Shown: positions 1 to 13,164, counted from the stretch's first letter. The stretch: 64,000 bases of DNA from Bugula neritina (GCA_964035545.1 OZ037765.1:28322004-28386003), one strand, 5' to 3'. The notes: a model not told the origin generated them from the sequence alone. Translations and numbers: made by a program.

Positions 1-260
1 TTTCAAGGGTTTCTAAGGGCTTCTATACTTTGCATTTTATATTGACAGGCAATTTTGTACTAATGTGACCTTCACACTACAGCAAATGTTTAAATAGTAA
101 TAAATCACCCACTATATCAATAAGCTAAATCAACACCTGACACCATTCATAGCTATCATGCTAATCAGAAACTGGAAAGTTGATAAAGAAAAGATAGCTC
201 CATTACTTTAAGTAATCAAACTTGAATTCGTGTACATTAACAATAGTCTACGTGACGTAC

Positions 261-1798
261 CCTCAATCTTGCCTTGCTCTGCTGAGAAATTAGGCAGTGA
301 AGTCTCTTCCATTTGTATCTGATTATACTGCAGTGTATGCGTAAGATCATAGGTGTAACTAAAATATTTTATTTCAATATAGATAGTAGCTTATAAAGTA
401 ATTATTGAATTTGAATTAAAACAAGAGCGGTCTCAAAATATTGCGTCGATATGGAAAGACAACTCCAAATTATTTTATTATTTGCATATTGCATATTATT
501 TGAAAATTAAAAAATTAGGCTACAATATCAAGTAAAATAGACAAAAATACCTGAAGTAAAAGTTGTTGGACAAATCCACACTTTCAAAAAGCTTCAAATA
601 CCTGAAAATAATACAAAATTGAAAAAATAAAGAATAAAAGAATGAAAAATTCAATTTATTATTTAAAAAATTATCTCATAACAGATAAATAGAGTGATCA
701 TACTTAGATTCATCTGGGTTCGTTGCACTATTCCCTGGGATATATATCATATTAGTTCCTTGAACTCTGTAGATAATGTGACTGCCAATCCTAGCAACTT
801 TAACTCGCTGAGTCACCAAAATGAGGTAATAACCTTCTGTGAATCTCACGAACCCTGTGCAAAGTCATGTCCAAGTCACAATACCATCAACTAAGTTGAT
901 ATCAAGAGAGTTGCCACATAATTATATAACAATTAAATTGATATGATTTTTACCTGCGAGGGCATGTCCAGAGGCAATCTTGTTGAATGATGATTTGCTG
1001 CTATATTTTCGTTTCTCATTCTGTTGAACTTTAAGGAAATATTCCTTAGTTTCCTTTGCAGTATATTCTTTCTGGAATTAAATGCAAATATAAGGTAGAA
1101 TGTTATTGTTGGCTGACAAAACTATCTCTCTGCATTTAAATTCTTATTAAATGGCAAATTGTTATCATAAACTGCAATAAAAAAAAGATAAGTTACTACT
1201 TGTAACACAAGTGTTGAACAAAAATATTGTATTCATTAACACAGTTTTAATAAACTTTGTCCCAACAATAAAAACTTTGCAAATAATATGCGACTTATAA
1301 GGAGTGATGGCAAATATGACAAAGTAACTAAAAAAATCTCTAAGAATTTTATTAGTGCAATTGGAAAAAAGTAATTGTACAGCTAGTCAACTTGGACATA
1401 TTTCTTTACTAAAATTCAACCTGAACTTCATGAATCACCAACTCGTTTCTGTCATTTCGATTTATTTCAAGGAGCCGAAACACATTCTCTGCCTCATCAG
1501 AACCCAGCACATAAAGAGTCTGCAAAAGTAGAAAATTATTAGCAATTTCATCAGTCATAAATTTCTATTATAGCTGAAACATTAATTAAAAATACATTAA
1601 TCGTTTTTTTAATTTTAACGCATGATGAAAATTATCAATTTTAAATCTAAAGCTGCATTAGCTGCAGCAGTTTTTGAACTCTAACCAGCAATATTCATCT
1701 TACAAAATAGTCAGTAAGAGAACAACTTTTACCTCCTTTGTCTCGTATACTGTAATCTTCTGCACAATATTTGCAAAGTTTCTAAAAGCCAGAGCCAT
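261..1798 (-). CDS. FIG4: FIG4 phosphoinositide 5-phosphatase, N-terminal part (gene runs off left edge)
   Basis: Six exons on the minus strand join in frame: 1798-1733, 1519-1421, 1071-954, 854-704, 601-551 and 358-261, about 194 residues. Each junction has GT and AG. The start is the ATG at 1798, giving [20 protein letters not shown]. Further on come [52 protein letters not shown] and [15 protein letters not shown], ending [13 protein letters not shown]. These match the N-terminal SAC-domain region of animal FIG4/SAC3 along its length. FIG4 removes the 5-phosphate of PI(3,5)P2 on endosomes and lysosomes in a complex with PIKfyve and VAC14. The catalytic CX5R(T/S) motif lies further downstream and is outside the window. 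No further exon was found in 1-260, which reads as intron. The identification is strong; only the fine intron edges are by eye. Confidence 0.93.
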
Positions 1799-4700
1799 AT
1801 TTAGATGTTCTTCAGTTTTGTGTTGCCATAAGTTTATTAAAAGCTGCCAAAGAAACAACAAATTAGTATACTACCAAATAAGATTACTCAGCTAAAACTT
1901 CTCAATTAGATCTTTAAAAACAATTTACTATCTTTTACAAATTCATGGTGTGTACATACAGCACCAAGAAGATTGTAAGATTTGAACTTTTCTACTTGAC
2001 CAAGATATCTGCATTCTCACATCACTAAAAATCTATATGACAACAGTTGATAATACAACCTGGTTGAAAAGTTCAAGATTTACTGCAAAAATTGGTGGCA
2101 GAGAAAATGTGAGAAATAAAATAAATTGGCATAAAAGTTTATCATTAGACAACTTAAGATACATGTACAGCTATGTATCATTCACAATATTCCTAAACTA
2201 TTTTATGGTTGAACACGCATGTAACAAAAATGGTAGAAGAGTAAGACTAAGACTAAGACTAAAAGTAGGTTTCTAATGCATTAATTTTGTTTTTTGTACT
2301 ATAGATAAGTTCATTGGCACAGTACAAACTATATGACTAGGTATGTAATACAGTTCTAACATAAATGTGTCATAGTATGTCATAATGTTCATTAAGTCCA
2401 ATTGCTATAATTTTAATTTGTATCAACCTGAAATCAACTAACAAGTATGATTGTATATAATTGCAACTTTAACTAAAACTGCGATTCTTTTTCATCAAAT
2501 CTACTTTCAGAGTATCGGTATACTAATAGAAATACTATTACATTTACTGGTACTATTAGTAATACTAATATAGTAATGATAATATCATTAGTAATAGTAA
2601 TACAAATACTAATACTGATACTGTAAAGTGGACATTTTTAGCTTTTTTATTAACCTTTAGTGACTTTTAGGCATAAACTTGTGCAGTGAAACCTAACCAT
2701 GCTATAATGCTATAATTATATATTATCACTCCAACTACACCCTAGGCTTGAGAGTAACTGTAGGTGTAAGTGACTAAATCTCTAACTATAGTCTATAAAC
2801 TAGTATTAATAATACTAAACCAAGTAGTAAATATCACTAATAGTATTAATATAACAGTAAATGTTATTACACCAGAGTGAGTTTTACATCGAATCACCAA
2901 TGGCAATCCGCATCACAATCACAAAGTGACAATTCTTGTGTCTCGTGGTGATGGCAAACTAAAACTAATCAGCGATCAGGAAACTACTTGGGGAGCAAAG
3001 CTCTACTGTAACTATGTCTATTGGCTATCACTCTCAGTACCACTAGACACTAAGTCAGTAACTGTAAGTGACTATCACTCATCACTATGACTATGAGTAT
3101 CAGTATAAGACTGAGTATGACATTCACATTGGCTGATTGGGCTTGGCTATGCTACTCAGTCTTACTAACTCTGAGTCAAAATGACTATCACTATGGCTAT
3201 GATTATCAGTATCAGTGAAATTGAATAACTGAGTCACTATGACTTAGACTTAGAGTTATACGGGGGGGGGGGGGCTTATACCTATTGAGTTTGACTATGA
3301 CTATCAGTATCACTATGACTATCACTATGATAATGAATTTGATTCATAATGATAATATAAATATGAAACTCAGCTTGAGTATTAGTATGAAATTCAAATT
3401 GAATATCAGTCTGACCCTGAGCCTTAGAGTTAGTGTTAGTTTTAGTTTATCACTTTAAGTTTATCATATTCATTATGATTATGAGTATGACTTACTCTTA
3501 GGACGAAGACTGTTAGTCTTACCCTGCAGTAATTGTAAACCTGCTCAAATTTGCATCACCTTTACACACAATTAGTGATCAGAGCCATTGTGTTCACTCT
3601 GCAAAGTTTGCAGTCACTAGCAGATTTAAGTTCCTTCCTATGGCTATGGTTATTACTTATTAGTATTCCTTGTTTAGTTATCAGTCTTCTAGTAAGTAAG
3701 GAAAATAAATGGAATCGCGATCATATATTTATTACGAGGGAACGCAAATTCATTGGTCATTCATTTACTTTCAATGGGCATATTACAGCCTTACTATTAA
3801 TGAATAGACGGGCATATACTTATTGATTAGGAAAACAGACTGAATGGGTTTAGATAATTATAACAATCCTAAATACGTCTTACAGATAATAAGATAATTC
3901 TATGAAAATTTAAAGCGGACTTGACAACTTTTAGAAAGCAAGGAAGATTAACTTAAAGTTTCTGTATAGTTATGCAAATTACACAATAGCTCAATCTTGT
4001 ACATTAACATAATATATAACTATAATATATAAGCTGAGTGCAGGGGTAGACATATTATGTCTCTATGTAATTTAAGCATGTCTAGCAAATTTTTTTTGCC
4101 ATGAAACCGACCCCCTACCAGATTTTTGTTCAAGTGTTAGTGGCTACTTATTAAATCACATTTTAGTACTTGAATTTTCCAAATATCTTAGAAACTGCAG
4201 AATTTTTTATAAGGAGACTACATACTGCATGTCTATACATTGTTATTTACAGTTTAAAGGTGATTTTTCTACAAGTTAGACTGGTGCTTTATCATTACGT
4301 GCTCTTCACTTAATTTATGACAGTAAAAGTCACTAATTTAAACAACATAGCACCTTTAAGATGATGGAAGCAAAGCTGTTAATGATTGACAGTTATTATA
4401 AGCAATGGCATGGCTTACATGCATGCCTATACCTATTTTTTGTAAGTTCTATTCATTTATGCAAGGTTTGGTAAAATTTTTCAATCGGTGAAAAGTAACA
4501 GAACGGGTTATTCAAATAGAATGTTGCATTTATTACTGATGAATAATTATCACTTATACTTGTATTATAGTTTCATTAGTAAGCAAGGTGCTATACAGCC
4601 AAAAAAAATTTTAGGGTTGAAATTATGAACAATAATTGTGGAATTATTTGAAAAACGACTCAGAAAGTCTGATTATGTGCATGATTGATAGTGTAATGGT

Positions 4701-4823
4701 GCTATTTATCCATTACTGCATTTATATAAATGGAGAGATAATATGATGCTGCAAACCTATAGCAAATTGTGATCTTTTTATAAAATAGTTGAACTAAATA
4801 TTAGATAAGGTGATGCTATCACT
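1799..4823. other. Non-coding interval upstream of FIG4, with simple repeats
   Basis: No exon-like reading frame is supported here. From about 2510 to 2640 there are inverted blocks of TAATACTAATA type. From about 2930 to 3500 there is a degenerate hexamer repeat (ACTATC/ACTATG/AGTATC type), interrupted near 3262 by a run of 13 G. The open frame at 3551-3826 follows the repeat, has no recognisable similarity and is best treated as chance. Confidence 0.6.
2930..3500. repeat. Degenerate (ACTATS)n hexamer repeat field
   Basis: Six-base units of the form A[C/G]TAT[C/G] recur here in both orientations with many substitutions, for example CACTATGACTATCAGTATCA. The same hexamer family returns near 15600-15860, 20137-20185, 43030-43330, 44560-44660, 49785-49845 and 50860-50905. 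Confidence 0.7.
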
Positions 4824-5125
4824 ACTGGATTTTAAGCAAAAATGGCACAGGTACTAATGGCACAGGTAATAATGGCACAGGTACTAATGGCACAGGTAAT
4901 AATATGGCACAAATGAAAAGTAGGTAAAAATGGCACACTGATGTTAAATTTCTCCAGCCTCCAAACCCCTCACCCAAAACCTAAGCCCCCAATTCTTAAA
5001 CTCCCATCCGCAAACCTAAACCCCAAACCCTAACATTGAAAATGTGCCATTTTCATCTACTTGCCATTTGTACCATTTTTACCTGCGCCATTTTTATCTG
5101 TGCCATTTTACCAGACACCCAGTAT
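4824..5125. mobile_element. MITE-like element with inverted ATGGCACAG subterminal repeats
   Basis: The left part carries five or more direct copies of AATGGCACAGGTA-like units (about 4843-4950). The right part carries the same unit inverted, as TGCCATTTTTACCTG-like copies (about 5040-5112). Between them lies a C- and A-rich core with CCCAAAACCTAAGCCCC-type runs. Inverted, repeated subterminal motifs without coding capacity are typical of a non-autonomous DNA transposon. The exact ends and a target duplication could not be fixed. Confidence 0.55.
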
Positions 5126-6211
5126 GAACCATGAAAGTTTGCAATATTCAATATAATTACTTTGTTATATAATGAACTTGCATAGTTAATGAAAACTTAC
5201 CTCCTCTCCTCAATATTTTAATTCTTTACTTTGTCTGATTTCAATTTTTCTGTTAAGCTGCTACGAAGCTTGACAAAAAGTTCTTATTTCATCTTTACTC
5301 TCTACTTGTGAGTGAAATGCACCAACACTGCACTAGCTAAGCAGCATCGTAGAGCATGCTGCCAGGAAGCGAACTTTGGATACCTAACTCAACTGGCAGC
5401 TTAAAATCTTAACTAGAGCTGCTATTCAGGCCATTCATTCTCATAAGAATGATGCATTTATTTGTCCATTATTCAGGTACATATAAAATTAGCTAACTTT
5501 CTTTTTATTGTGAAAAGCTAATATTATGAAGAATATTATGTATAAGCTTCCCCAACCACAAAGCCTGAGGTAGCCCGAGCAAACAATGGGTCAACTATTA
5601 TCTTTACAGAGTGGTGCAGTAACTATTCTATGTGATAGAGGTGTAATTAGATTTTTAAATGTGTGTATAAAGCTATGGAAATCTTGTGAGAAATGTTGCT
5701 ATGTAGAGTTTTAATTGGCACGTTGTGTACTAGATTTAAAAGAAACAAATACAATTGATAGAATCACTCAGTGTATTATGTAAGACAATTCAAACACAGT
5801 AGCAGTGAGAAACTTAAATAACCTTAAAATCATAGCAGGTAGGCAGGATTACACATTAGGAGCACATGCTATTTCTATAAGTTGAAGCATTTCATAAACT
5901 CCACCTGAGCATATTAAAATTACATGTGATTATAAGTAACTATATGTATAAACAATAGAAAACATGAAAACAACTCCACAAAATAAAATGCTAACAATAT
6001 AAAAGTTGAGAAAATAAGTTTAAATAAATAAATGATGTAATGAAAATACACCAAGCAAGTCCAAAAATAATCATAGACAATAACTTCTCTTTATAAAAAT
6101 CCAGTTCATGCCACCAAATCAGAGACACGAGACATGTTAATATTTCTATAGTAAGTATTCACAAATAGTAACTGTTAGAATCAAGAAGCTGACTAGCTAG
6201 CTACTCAAAAT
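5126..6211. other. Non-coding interval downstream of annexin
   Basis: No coding exon recognised. It should contain the 3' UTR of the minus-strand annexin gene. A minus-strand AATAAA (plus TTTATT at 5514-5519) is a possible but distant poly(A) signal. Confidence 0.4.
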
Positions 6212-9200
6212 TTAGTGCCCGCCTCCAATAATATGGATCAGCATGTCTCTGAATGGACCACTAGTCTCTTTCTACAATTATATTCATAACTCTAACAGTT
6301 AATTTCATGACAGCAAATTTAATTTGGTTATTTTGTCACAAGTTCAACAACGACAACTTCAAGTACAAGTACAAGTTACGTCAACAAACACACCCTACTT
6401 CAAATTATGGAAGATGTAAGCTATAAAAGATAAAAAAAGAGTTGATAACTTGATTTCTTGTAGGTTACTATGGCACCATCATAAATTATTTTGTAGTAAA
6501 TATTATACTGTATTACATGATGATAAACTAACTTCCTGTATAAATATTGTGTAAAAATCGCTAATTACAAAATTCTAGTGAGCTGAATGATCCAAACACC
6601 TTCAAAGACTAACACTGTACATTAAATAGTTGAAAAATTCCAAAACATAAAACAATATATAAACGCCAATATTAAAACCCAACCTAAAGCATCCAAAAAG
6701 TCAACAGTAACTAAATACAAAACAAGCTGTAGCAAAAAGAGGGCATAGTAGCATAAAAGAGTATGTGAAAATATCCTTACCTTGATCCAATGAGACAGAG
6801 GCTTGCTTTCACCTTTAATGTTACTAAAAGACCTGTTGATTTGCTCCAGGTCAATTTCACTCCTGCTCACTAAAGTTCTTATTAGAGATTTTTCATCTGT
6901 GCCAATGCCCTAGAAAACAAAGAGTGAACACTTGGCATTACTAGGGCTGGACAAACATCATCTTAAAGTAATGATAGACTAATATAGAACAATTAAAAGT
7001 CTACAAGTAAATTGCTTGAGAGTTCACTAACCTTCATGGCTTTGTAGAGCACATTAGCAAAGTAAGAGTGCTTATCCAGCGTAAATCGAACTACAATCAC
7101 AAAATCAAGTTTACAGCTGACACATAAAGCTGCCACTCACAACTTTCTTATACCATTACAGAATGTTAGACTCATTGAGATTGTTTAGCATAAGAATAAA
7201 GGCATCAGAAAATAATTCACTCTTAGGGAGGGTATGTGTGTATAGAGGATGCAGTGTGTAGGGCTGAACAATATCTGACTGCGCCTTTAATTAGGTTATG
7301 TGTCACCCTACACTATAAAATATATTTCGTAGTGTAGAAACTACAATGTTAGTGGAGTGAGTAAATGCCAAGCTTTCTAGAAAATGCTAGATGGTAGGAG
7401 AGCTTCAGATAAGCAAAGCTGATTGATATGTAACTGCCACTTACCAATGGCTTTCATTCCTTTTTCAAGATCGCCAGACATTTCACTTTTTATTACTTTT
7501 TCCATGTCCTTTTTGTACAACCGTTGATATGCAGCAAAAACTGCTCTAAGTTGCTCAAAACTTTGAGACACAAAAACGGAATTGAAAGTTGACTCATCAG
7601 TCCCGAGTCTAGCAGCTCCGGCTTTATACAGTTTCTACAACAAATATACCTTCTTCCAATGTCCTTGATAGTGAATTTATAACTGAGAGTTGTGCCCCCA
7701 GCAAATACACACTTCAACCTCATTATATAGAGCTGTCTCATAAAACAGGGTTTAGTAGTCATGACTTGCAAGACCAACATATGATATTAAACTACGGGCT
7801 TTGATTGAATGTTACGGCATTCACTGGAATTAGAGGTAGAAATCTACTTATTTCAATGTAGTCTTGATAGTAGACAGTACCAGCAGAATACGTAATACTC
7901 TCTGAAACTATTTATTAGATTATATTACAAATCACTGCAACAAACCTTTGCATCATCTTCAGCCTTCTGTGCATTAACACCTTGGTCCTCTTGTCTAGCT
8001 CCCTGTAAACCATACAACAAATATGTATATCCTCTATAGACTGTAGTCCTTCCTAAACCTATTTATCGAGATATAACACCCACCACAACATAGCAACACA
8101 TAGCATTCCAAACAAACGACAAGCGACTAGAAGTGATAGACAATTAGCCTAATCAACTAATTAAAATATGACATGCAAAATTGATTAACTTGAAGCAGAG
8201 ATGATTGTAAAATAGAGTAGAGTTAGAGTGAAATGTTACAGTTTTTGTAACTTCCTATTGCAAATAAAGCAATTTAGCTGATTTGGTGGAGCAACTAATT
8301 TGAACATTAACTTTTATAATGAAAAGAAAAATAACTTTTCATTACAGTAAGAGTCTATCTACACTTTCTAAACCATAAACTCCACATACATACTTTATTA
8401 ATCATAGTGTGAAGGTTAGATGGCGTGAGTTTAAATCAATTTGCAAACAATGGGTGAGAGAGTTTGGTGGGAAATAAGAACACAGGATATTTGCACATGT
8501 AATGTGAACATTGTACAAGCTACAAGCACATGAAATACTACGGTTGGACGGGTTTGCATGCACAGTTTGCATAACTCACATTCGAAAGTGAGATTAGCAT
8601 TCTCATAAAATGGCCGCTGGTGTCACCTTGCATATGCTGCTCAATGGTAGCTTTGTACACTACAATCAAAACATGTTTGGTAAAACACACGGAGCTTACT
8701 GAGTACTCACATTGGCGAGAGAAATGAGCATTCGTCTAAAATGACCTGAGGTATCACCTTTAATTTCCTGCTCAATGTTGCATTTGTAAACTGGAAATTG
8801 AAAAATAAAGTTATAACAGATTTAACGGTCCCAACTTCTAAAACTTCAACCATAAAAAAGAAAAAAAAACTTGCAAATTCTTATTATAAAATTGGTGCAT
8901 ATCTATAAACAAGTCCTCCATGGGATTTTCTATTAATATACATCTTACGGCCCGTCACAGCTGGCAACATTTACAGACTACCTTGAAATTATAATACAAT
9001 ACAAAAGTTAGTAAGCCACACATACGCTCCCTGTACTGATGACCAAGCTCCTGTATTTGAGCGTTTGTACGAGTACACAGAATCTCCACCAACACATCTT
9101 CGTCTGTCCCAAGACCCTTTAAAATTAGACAAGTGTGCAACTAAAACATGCTTTCAGTTCACTACTGAAATCACAACAAACCCTATTGTGTTAAATGAAG

Positions 9201-11215
9201 AACACTTTGCATATAAACATTGTTTGAAAATAGAATGTATTCAGAACAAATAACAACAAATTCACATAAACAAAAATAACAAGAAAAATGATAATACATT
9301 TGAATGAAAATAGAAGTATCACCTGAATAGCCCTGTGAATGAGGTAGGCGTCATATTCCGCAGGTTTCATCAGTAAACCAACTGTAACAGACTCAAAGTC
9401 GCCTGTTAGACGATCTCGCAAGTCTTGCAGGAGATCCTATTTACATAAAACTAGAGTAAGCCAGGTATTAACATATTACTTAACACCCACTACTCTGTAA
9501 GTCTCAGCAGAAGCAGATAAACATTAGAGAACGAGGTGCTGGTAACTAAGTTAGCTAGCTGAAGAAGCGTGAACCAGGTTTTATAAGGTAGACAAAAACA
9601 TCTCGCTCTGCTCAAACATGACAAGTTTGTGTATAAATGAAAAGGCCAATGCAAAAGAGCACAAGTACAATCTTGAGACTGTAAATAATAGCAAGAAATT
9701 AAATAACAAATAATGCATGGCAATTGTTGAGTACCTTTCCATACATAGTTTTATACATCAGCCTAATTTTCTGTCTTTGTGCATTTGATCGGTGAGGTAA
9801 AATGTTAACAATAACAGTCTCATTCAGGAACGAACTCTTGAGACAGTTTTTCAGCTGTGTAGCGTCTGCTTCGGGGTCAAAGCCAGAAGTAAGAGGCTTC
9901 ACCAAACCTGAATCCTAAAAGTAACAAAGTTTTTTCTAAAAGTAAACAGCTTAAAAGTCTCCAACTACAACAATGCACCTGCTAGCATCTTTGTATCAAA
10001 ATAATAAAAAAATATAAAATTTATCTACAAATAGAGATAGCTTATTCCACATACATTTTATCTATTTATGTCTTAATTAATACTTACACCTGGCTTCTTT
10101 GCACATTCATAATAAGACGTTAAATTTCCATCTTTCAACCGAGAAGAATAAGCTACAACAAAAAAGAAATCCCAGATGAGCATTAAAGTTAATTGCAGAT
10201 ACATAAATTAATGAATCACTCAACCATATCTGAAGCTTATATTAAGCATTTTTATTAAAAAATTTTTCAGATATTATAGTAAATTTAAATGTGGGGATAT
10301 GAATTTTTTTTACAGTAAAAATTAACAAATTCCAACTAATTGAACAATTTGCAAAAGAAAAGATTAAACCAACACTATATCTACTTGTTTGACCGAGTTA
10401 GTAAAATATTAATTATATTTATATGCAAGCAAGGACTGAAAACTAGGAAGACTTCAAAAATAATTATTTGAATTATTTTTAGAATGCTTACCTGAAGTGG
10501 CTGAAGAATTTGTTGGCTGTGGCTTTCCTGATGGTGAACTGCTCTTAGTTGAAGGCGAGGCTGCAGTTGGGTAACCACTTGACATCGTGGAATTGCCAGG
10601 TTGGTTACTAGTTGGATAAGGTGCGCTTGCACTTGCAGGGTAGGGTGATCCACTATTCTGAGTACTGCCAGGTGCAGGGTAAGGAGAACCACCAGCAACA
10701 GTATTTGTTCCACCTATTTGTGGAGGATAGGCTGTAGAACTTGCTGGAGCACTGGGATTAAAGTCTCCAGTAGGATATGGGGCGCCCCCTCCTGGAGGAT
10801 ACGAAGTATTTGCCCCTGAAGGGTAAGGCATGCCACCCTGTGAATAAGGAGGATTTGCTCCAGGAGGGTACGATGAGGTATCCCCAGTAGGATATGGCGC
10901 ACCACCTCCACTAGGATAAGCTGGGTAAGCTGAAGGATAACCTGATGATTGATCAGGCATTGGCATTCCACCTTGTCCAGGGAATGCATTTCCTGGGGGG
11001 TAGTTGGCTGCACTGGGATAAGGTTGAGCAGCATAAGGAAGACCAGGAGGGGCTGGAGCAGGCTGCGGCATTCCTCCAGATGGTGGGTATCCAGGGGTTG
11101 AAGCATATCCACCTGGGGCTGGAGCATATCCATCTGGGGCTGGAGCATATCCACCTGGGGCTGGAGCATATCCACCTGGAGTTGGAGCATATCCACTTGA
11201 ATAAGGAAAACTCAT
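6212..11215 (-). CDS. Annexin with long Pro/Tyr/Gly-rich N-terminus (annexin A7/A11-like)
   Basis: Eleven coding exons join in frame: 11215-10492, 10152-10088, 9914-9735, 9436-9323, 9116-9026, then either 8790-8711 or 8659-8580, 8002-7946, 7634-7445, 7090-7032, 6909-6781 and 6271-6212 (stop). The product is 582 residues. Residues 1 to about 245 are low-complexity and built from GYAPAPG, YPPG and PYP motifs. Four annexin repeats follow. Repeat 1 has lost the calcium loop (KSSFLNET in place of GxGTDE). Repeats 2 (GLGTDE), 3 (RLGTDE) and 4 (GIGTDE) keep it, and an acidic cap residue sits 40 positions on in repeats 2 and 3. Repeat 4 has two extra residues before KETSG. Annexins bind acidic membranes in a calcium-dependent way. 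PYG-rich tails in A7/A11 drive self-assembly, so the same is inferred here. The start ATG lies 5 bases after an AG 3' splice-like site. Confidence 0.95.
8580..8659 (-). other. Annexin alternative exon 6b (tandem duplicate of 6a)
   Basis: Also exactly 80 bases, with GTAG before it and GTGAGT after it. It encodes YKATIEQHMQGDTSGHF then MRMLISLSN, identical to exon 6a at 19 of 26 residues. GDTSG is kept. The gap between the two exons is 51 bases, shorter than any well-supported intron here (next shortest about 78). Because 80 is not a multiple of 3, including both exons would break the frame, so they should be used one at a time. Confidence 0.85.
8711..8790 (-). other. Annexin alternative exon 6a
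   Basis: An 80-base exon with CAG before it and GTGAGT after it. It encodes YKCNIEQEIKGDTSGHF then RRMLISLAN, the second half of annexin repeat 2, including the Asp of GDTSG that caps the calcium site. It enters in the same phase as exon 6b. Confidence 0.88.
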
Positions 11216-12489
11216 TTTACCTACAAATCACAATCACAATGAGTGAAAATGAATTATAAACAATTATTATTGACATAAGTAGAACTAATACTATAATAAT
11301 AAATACATTTACTATTGGGTCATTCCATGTCAAATCAACCAAATTTCAGAAAGTCCCACGCCTTTGCGTCTCAGATTTTGTTCATATTTACACCAAATGG
11401 ACCTACACATGTCCTGAGTACTATTCTTCAATATTTCTGGCTTGACACAAAAACTTTTTGAGAAAAGACTATTTTCATGAACAAAGGTTGGGAAAAATTT
11501 TGAAGAAAATTTGCGAATTTTACTTTTAGACCAATTTGTAAACGTCCATATCTCCATTATTTTTCTAGACTGAGCCTTAAAATTTGGTGTGTGATTTGAT
11601 AACACCTATCAATTTGCACTAGTAATAACATATACTGCAGAATACTTTGTGTGCATATATGCTAAGCCATTGAATATTGGCAAATTTTTATAAATTTTGA
11701 AAAAATTCGAATATTTGCCACATCACAAAAGGCGTCAATTTTTATTTTACTTCCATGAATTTTTATCTATAAACAGTTGATTATGGTGACTTTATACTCC
11801 TTAATTTGTGTAATTTTGAAAATAATATTTTCCGAGATATAGACACCCAAAGTGAAGAAAATGTGAAAATTCGCCCAACTTCACAAGGATGTAACCTGAT
11901 GTTTGAATACAGTAAAATCTTTCAAACAAGCATTTTCTGCAACGTCATTTAGTGTATTTTGTAGATTCATAAATTTGAACATCCTTATATTGTCCAAACT
12001 TGAAGTAAATCGCACGGGAAAATGGTATGTGTATGAAAATCGGCAAAATGCAATTTTTCAATATAATATGTTGGGATCATACATTTTTTATCATTCATAT
12101 TGCTCAAAATATCAAGTAGATACATATATGTTTCCTATATATGTCAAATCTACTGAAGATTACAATAAAATCTGATTTGTGTATAATATCATAAGAAAAA
12201 TTCTGCCGATTGGCATTATATGATATTCCCATTAAGTTTCAGGTAGCAATTGTTATTTCTGTGAGTGAATGGTGTGAAACAGCTGAAATCTTGCTGGAAT
12301 CAAGTACATTAAGTAGCTGAGGCAAGGAAGGCTTCAAAAAGCATACCCAAATATAACACCATGGTCCTGAATACAATAGGCCGAATTAGATCAACGTGGG
12401 GGTTACTGCATGCTGGAAACAATTGTGGCTTTTGAAACAGACCGTGTCTAAATATAGCAGAATGGTCCTAACCTCACCCTAATCAGGTT

Positions 12490-12930
12490 AGTAATTTGCC
12501 CAGGCTAAGAATAATATTCATCATCCTGAAAAAATCTACAACTTTTTTTTTAAATGTAGAGAGAATGGTCTTCCAACTTTACCATCTCGTTCAAACAGAA
12601 TTTCCTTTGCTGTTTTCTGGCTTGCTGGGCCAGGTAATTGTTTGCTCCAAATTCTATGGCTGTTCTATCGATGGTCCAGCTTTTTGTGCTAATGTCAATA
12701 ACTAGACCCTCTCTAGTCACAAGAAAACTTCCGTGTCCTTATTCAAGGATCATACTAATTTGTTCAAATCTTTATGATTACTACGCTTCATACAGACATT
12801 TGTTGCTTCTGGGTGGAGTTCTTCTTCATCTATACCCTAGACTGTTTCTACCTTTTCAGTAATAACCTCCTGCACTTTCTTTCATTTTCTTTTCCTATAG
12901 CTCACTTTACTGGATGGGCTAATTTTGCAG
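12490..12930 (-). pseudogene. Broken transposon-borne coding region, left copy
   Basis: The minus strand carries a relative of the right-copy reading frame, including the stretch corresponding to EELHPEATN and the KVGRPF segment, but with several stops and frame changes. Unlike the right copy it has no 280-base interruption. Confidence 0.5.
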
Positions 12931-13164
12931 CTTTCAAGGGAGAAGTTTCCAATTCTGTCATTCCAGTGTTTAGTGTCTGTGCTTCCTTAATTCTCAATTT
13001 CAAGAAATGCATCATATTTCACTTTTAGTTTCCTGAGAGTATTCTGAGAGCTCAGGTTTTTTAAAGCAATTAATATTGCACAGTTTCTCTCAGATTCTAC
13101 AGTTCAAAAGAGTAGAATTATACCAAGAAAGCCCCAAAAATTAGCCCTTCCAGTAAAGTGAACT

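Noticed and set aside
3250-3275. Run of 13 G as a functional quadruplex
   Set aside because: A lone homopolymer next to simple repeats; slippage is enough to explain it.
3551-3826. A 91-codon plus-strand frame with a hydrophobic stretch
   Set aside because: It follows a degenerate repeat field, has no recognisable family and no splice context; judged to be chance.
6500-6640. Direct read-through from annexin exon 6909-6781 to a nearby stop as the gene end
   Set aside because: The expected KETSG-type end of repeat 4 is found precisely at exon 6271-6212 with correct phase.
10381-11259. Other open frames over the annexin N-terminal exon (for example 10714-11196 minus and 10945-11259 plus)
   Set aside because: They are shadows of the repetitive PYG-rich frame; only the frame starting at 11215 continues into annexin repeats.
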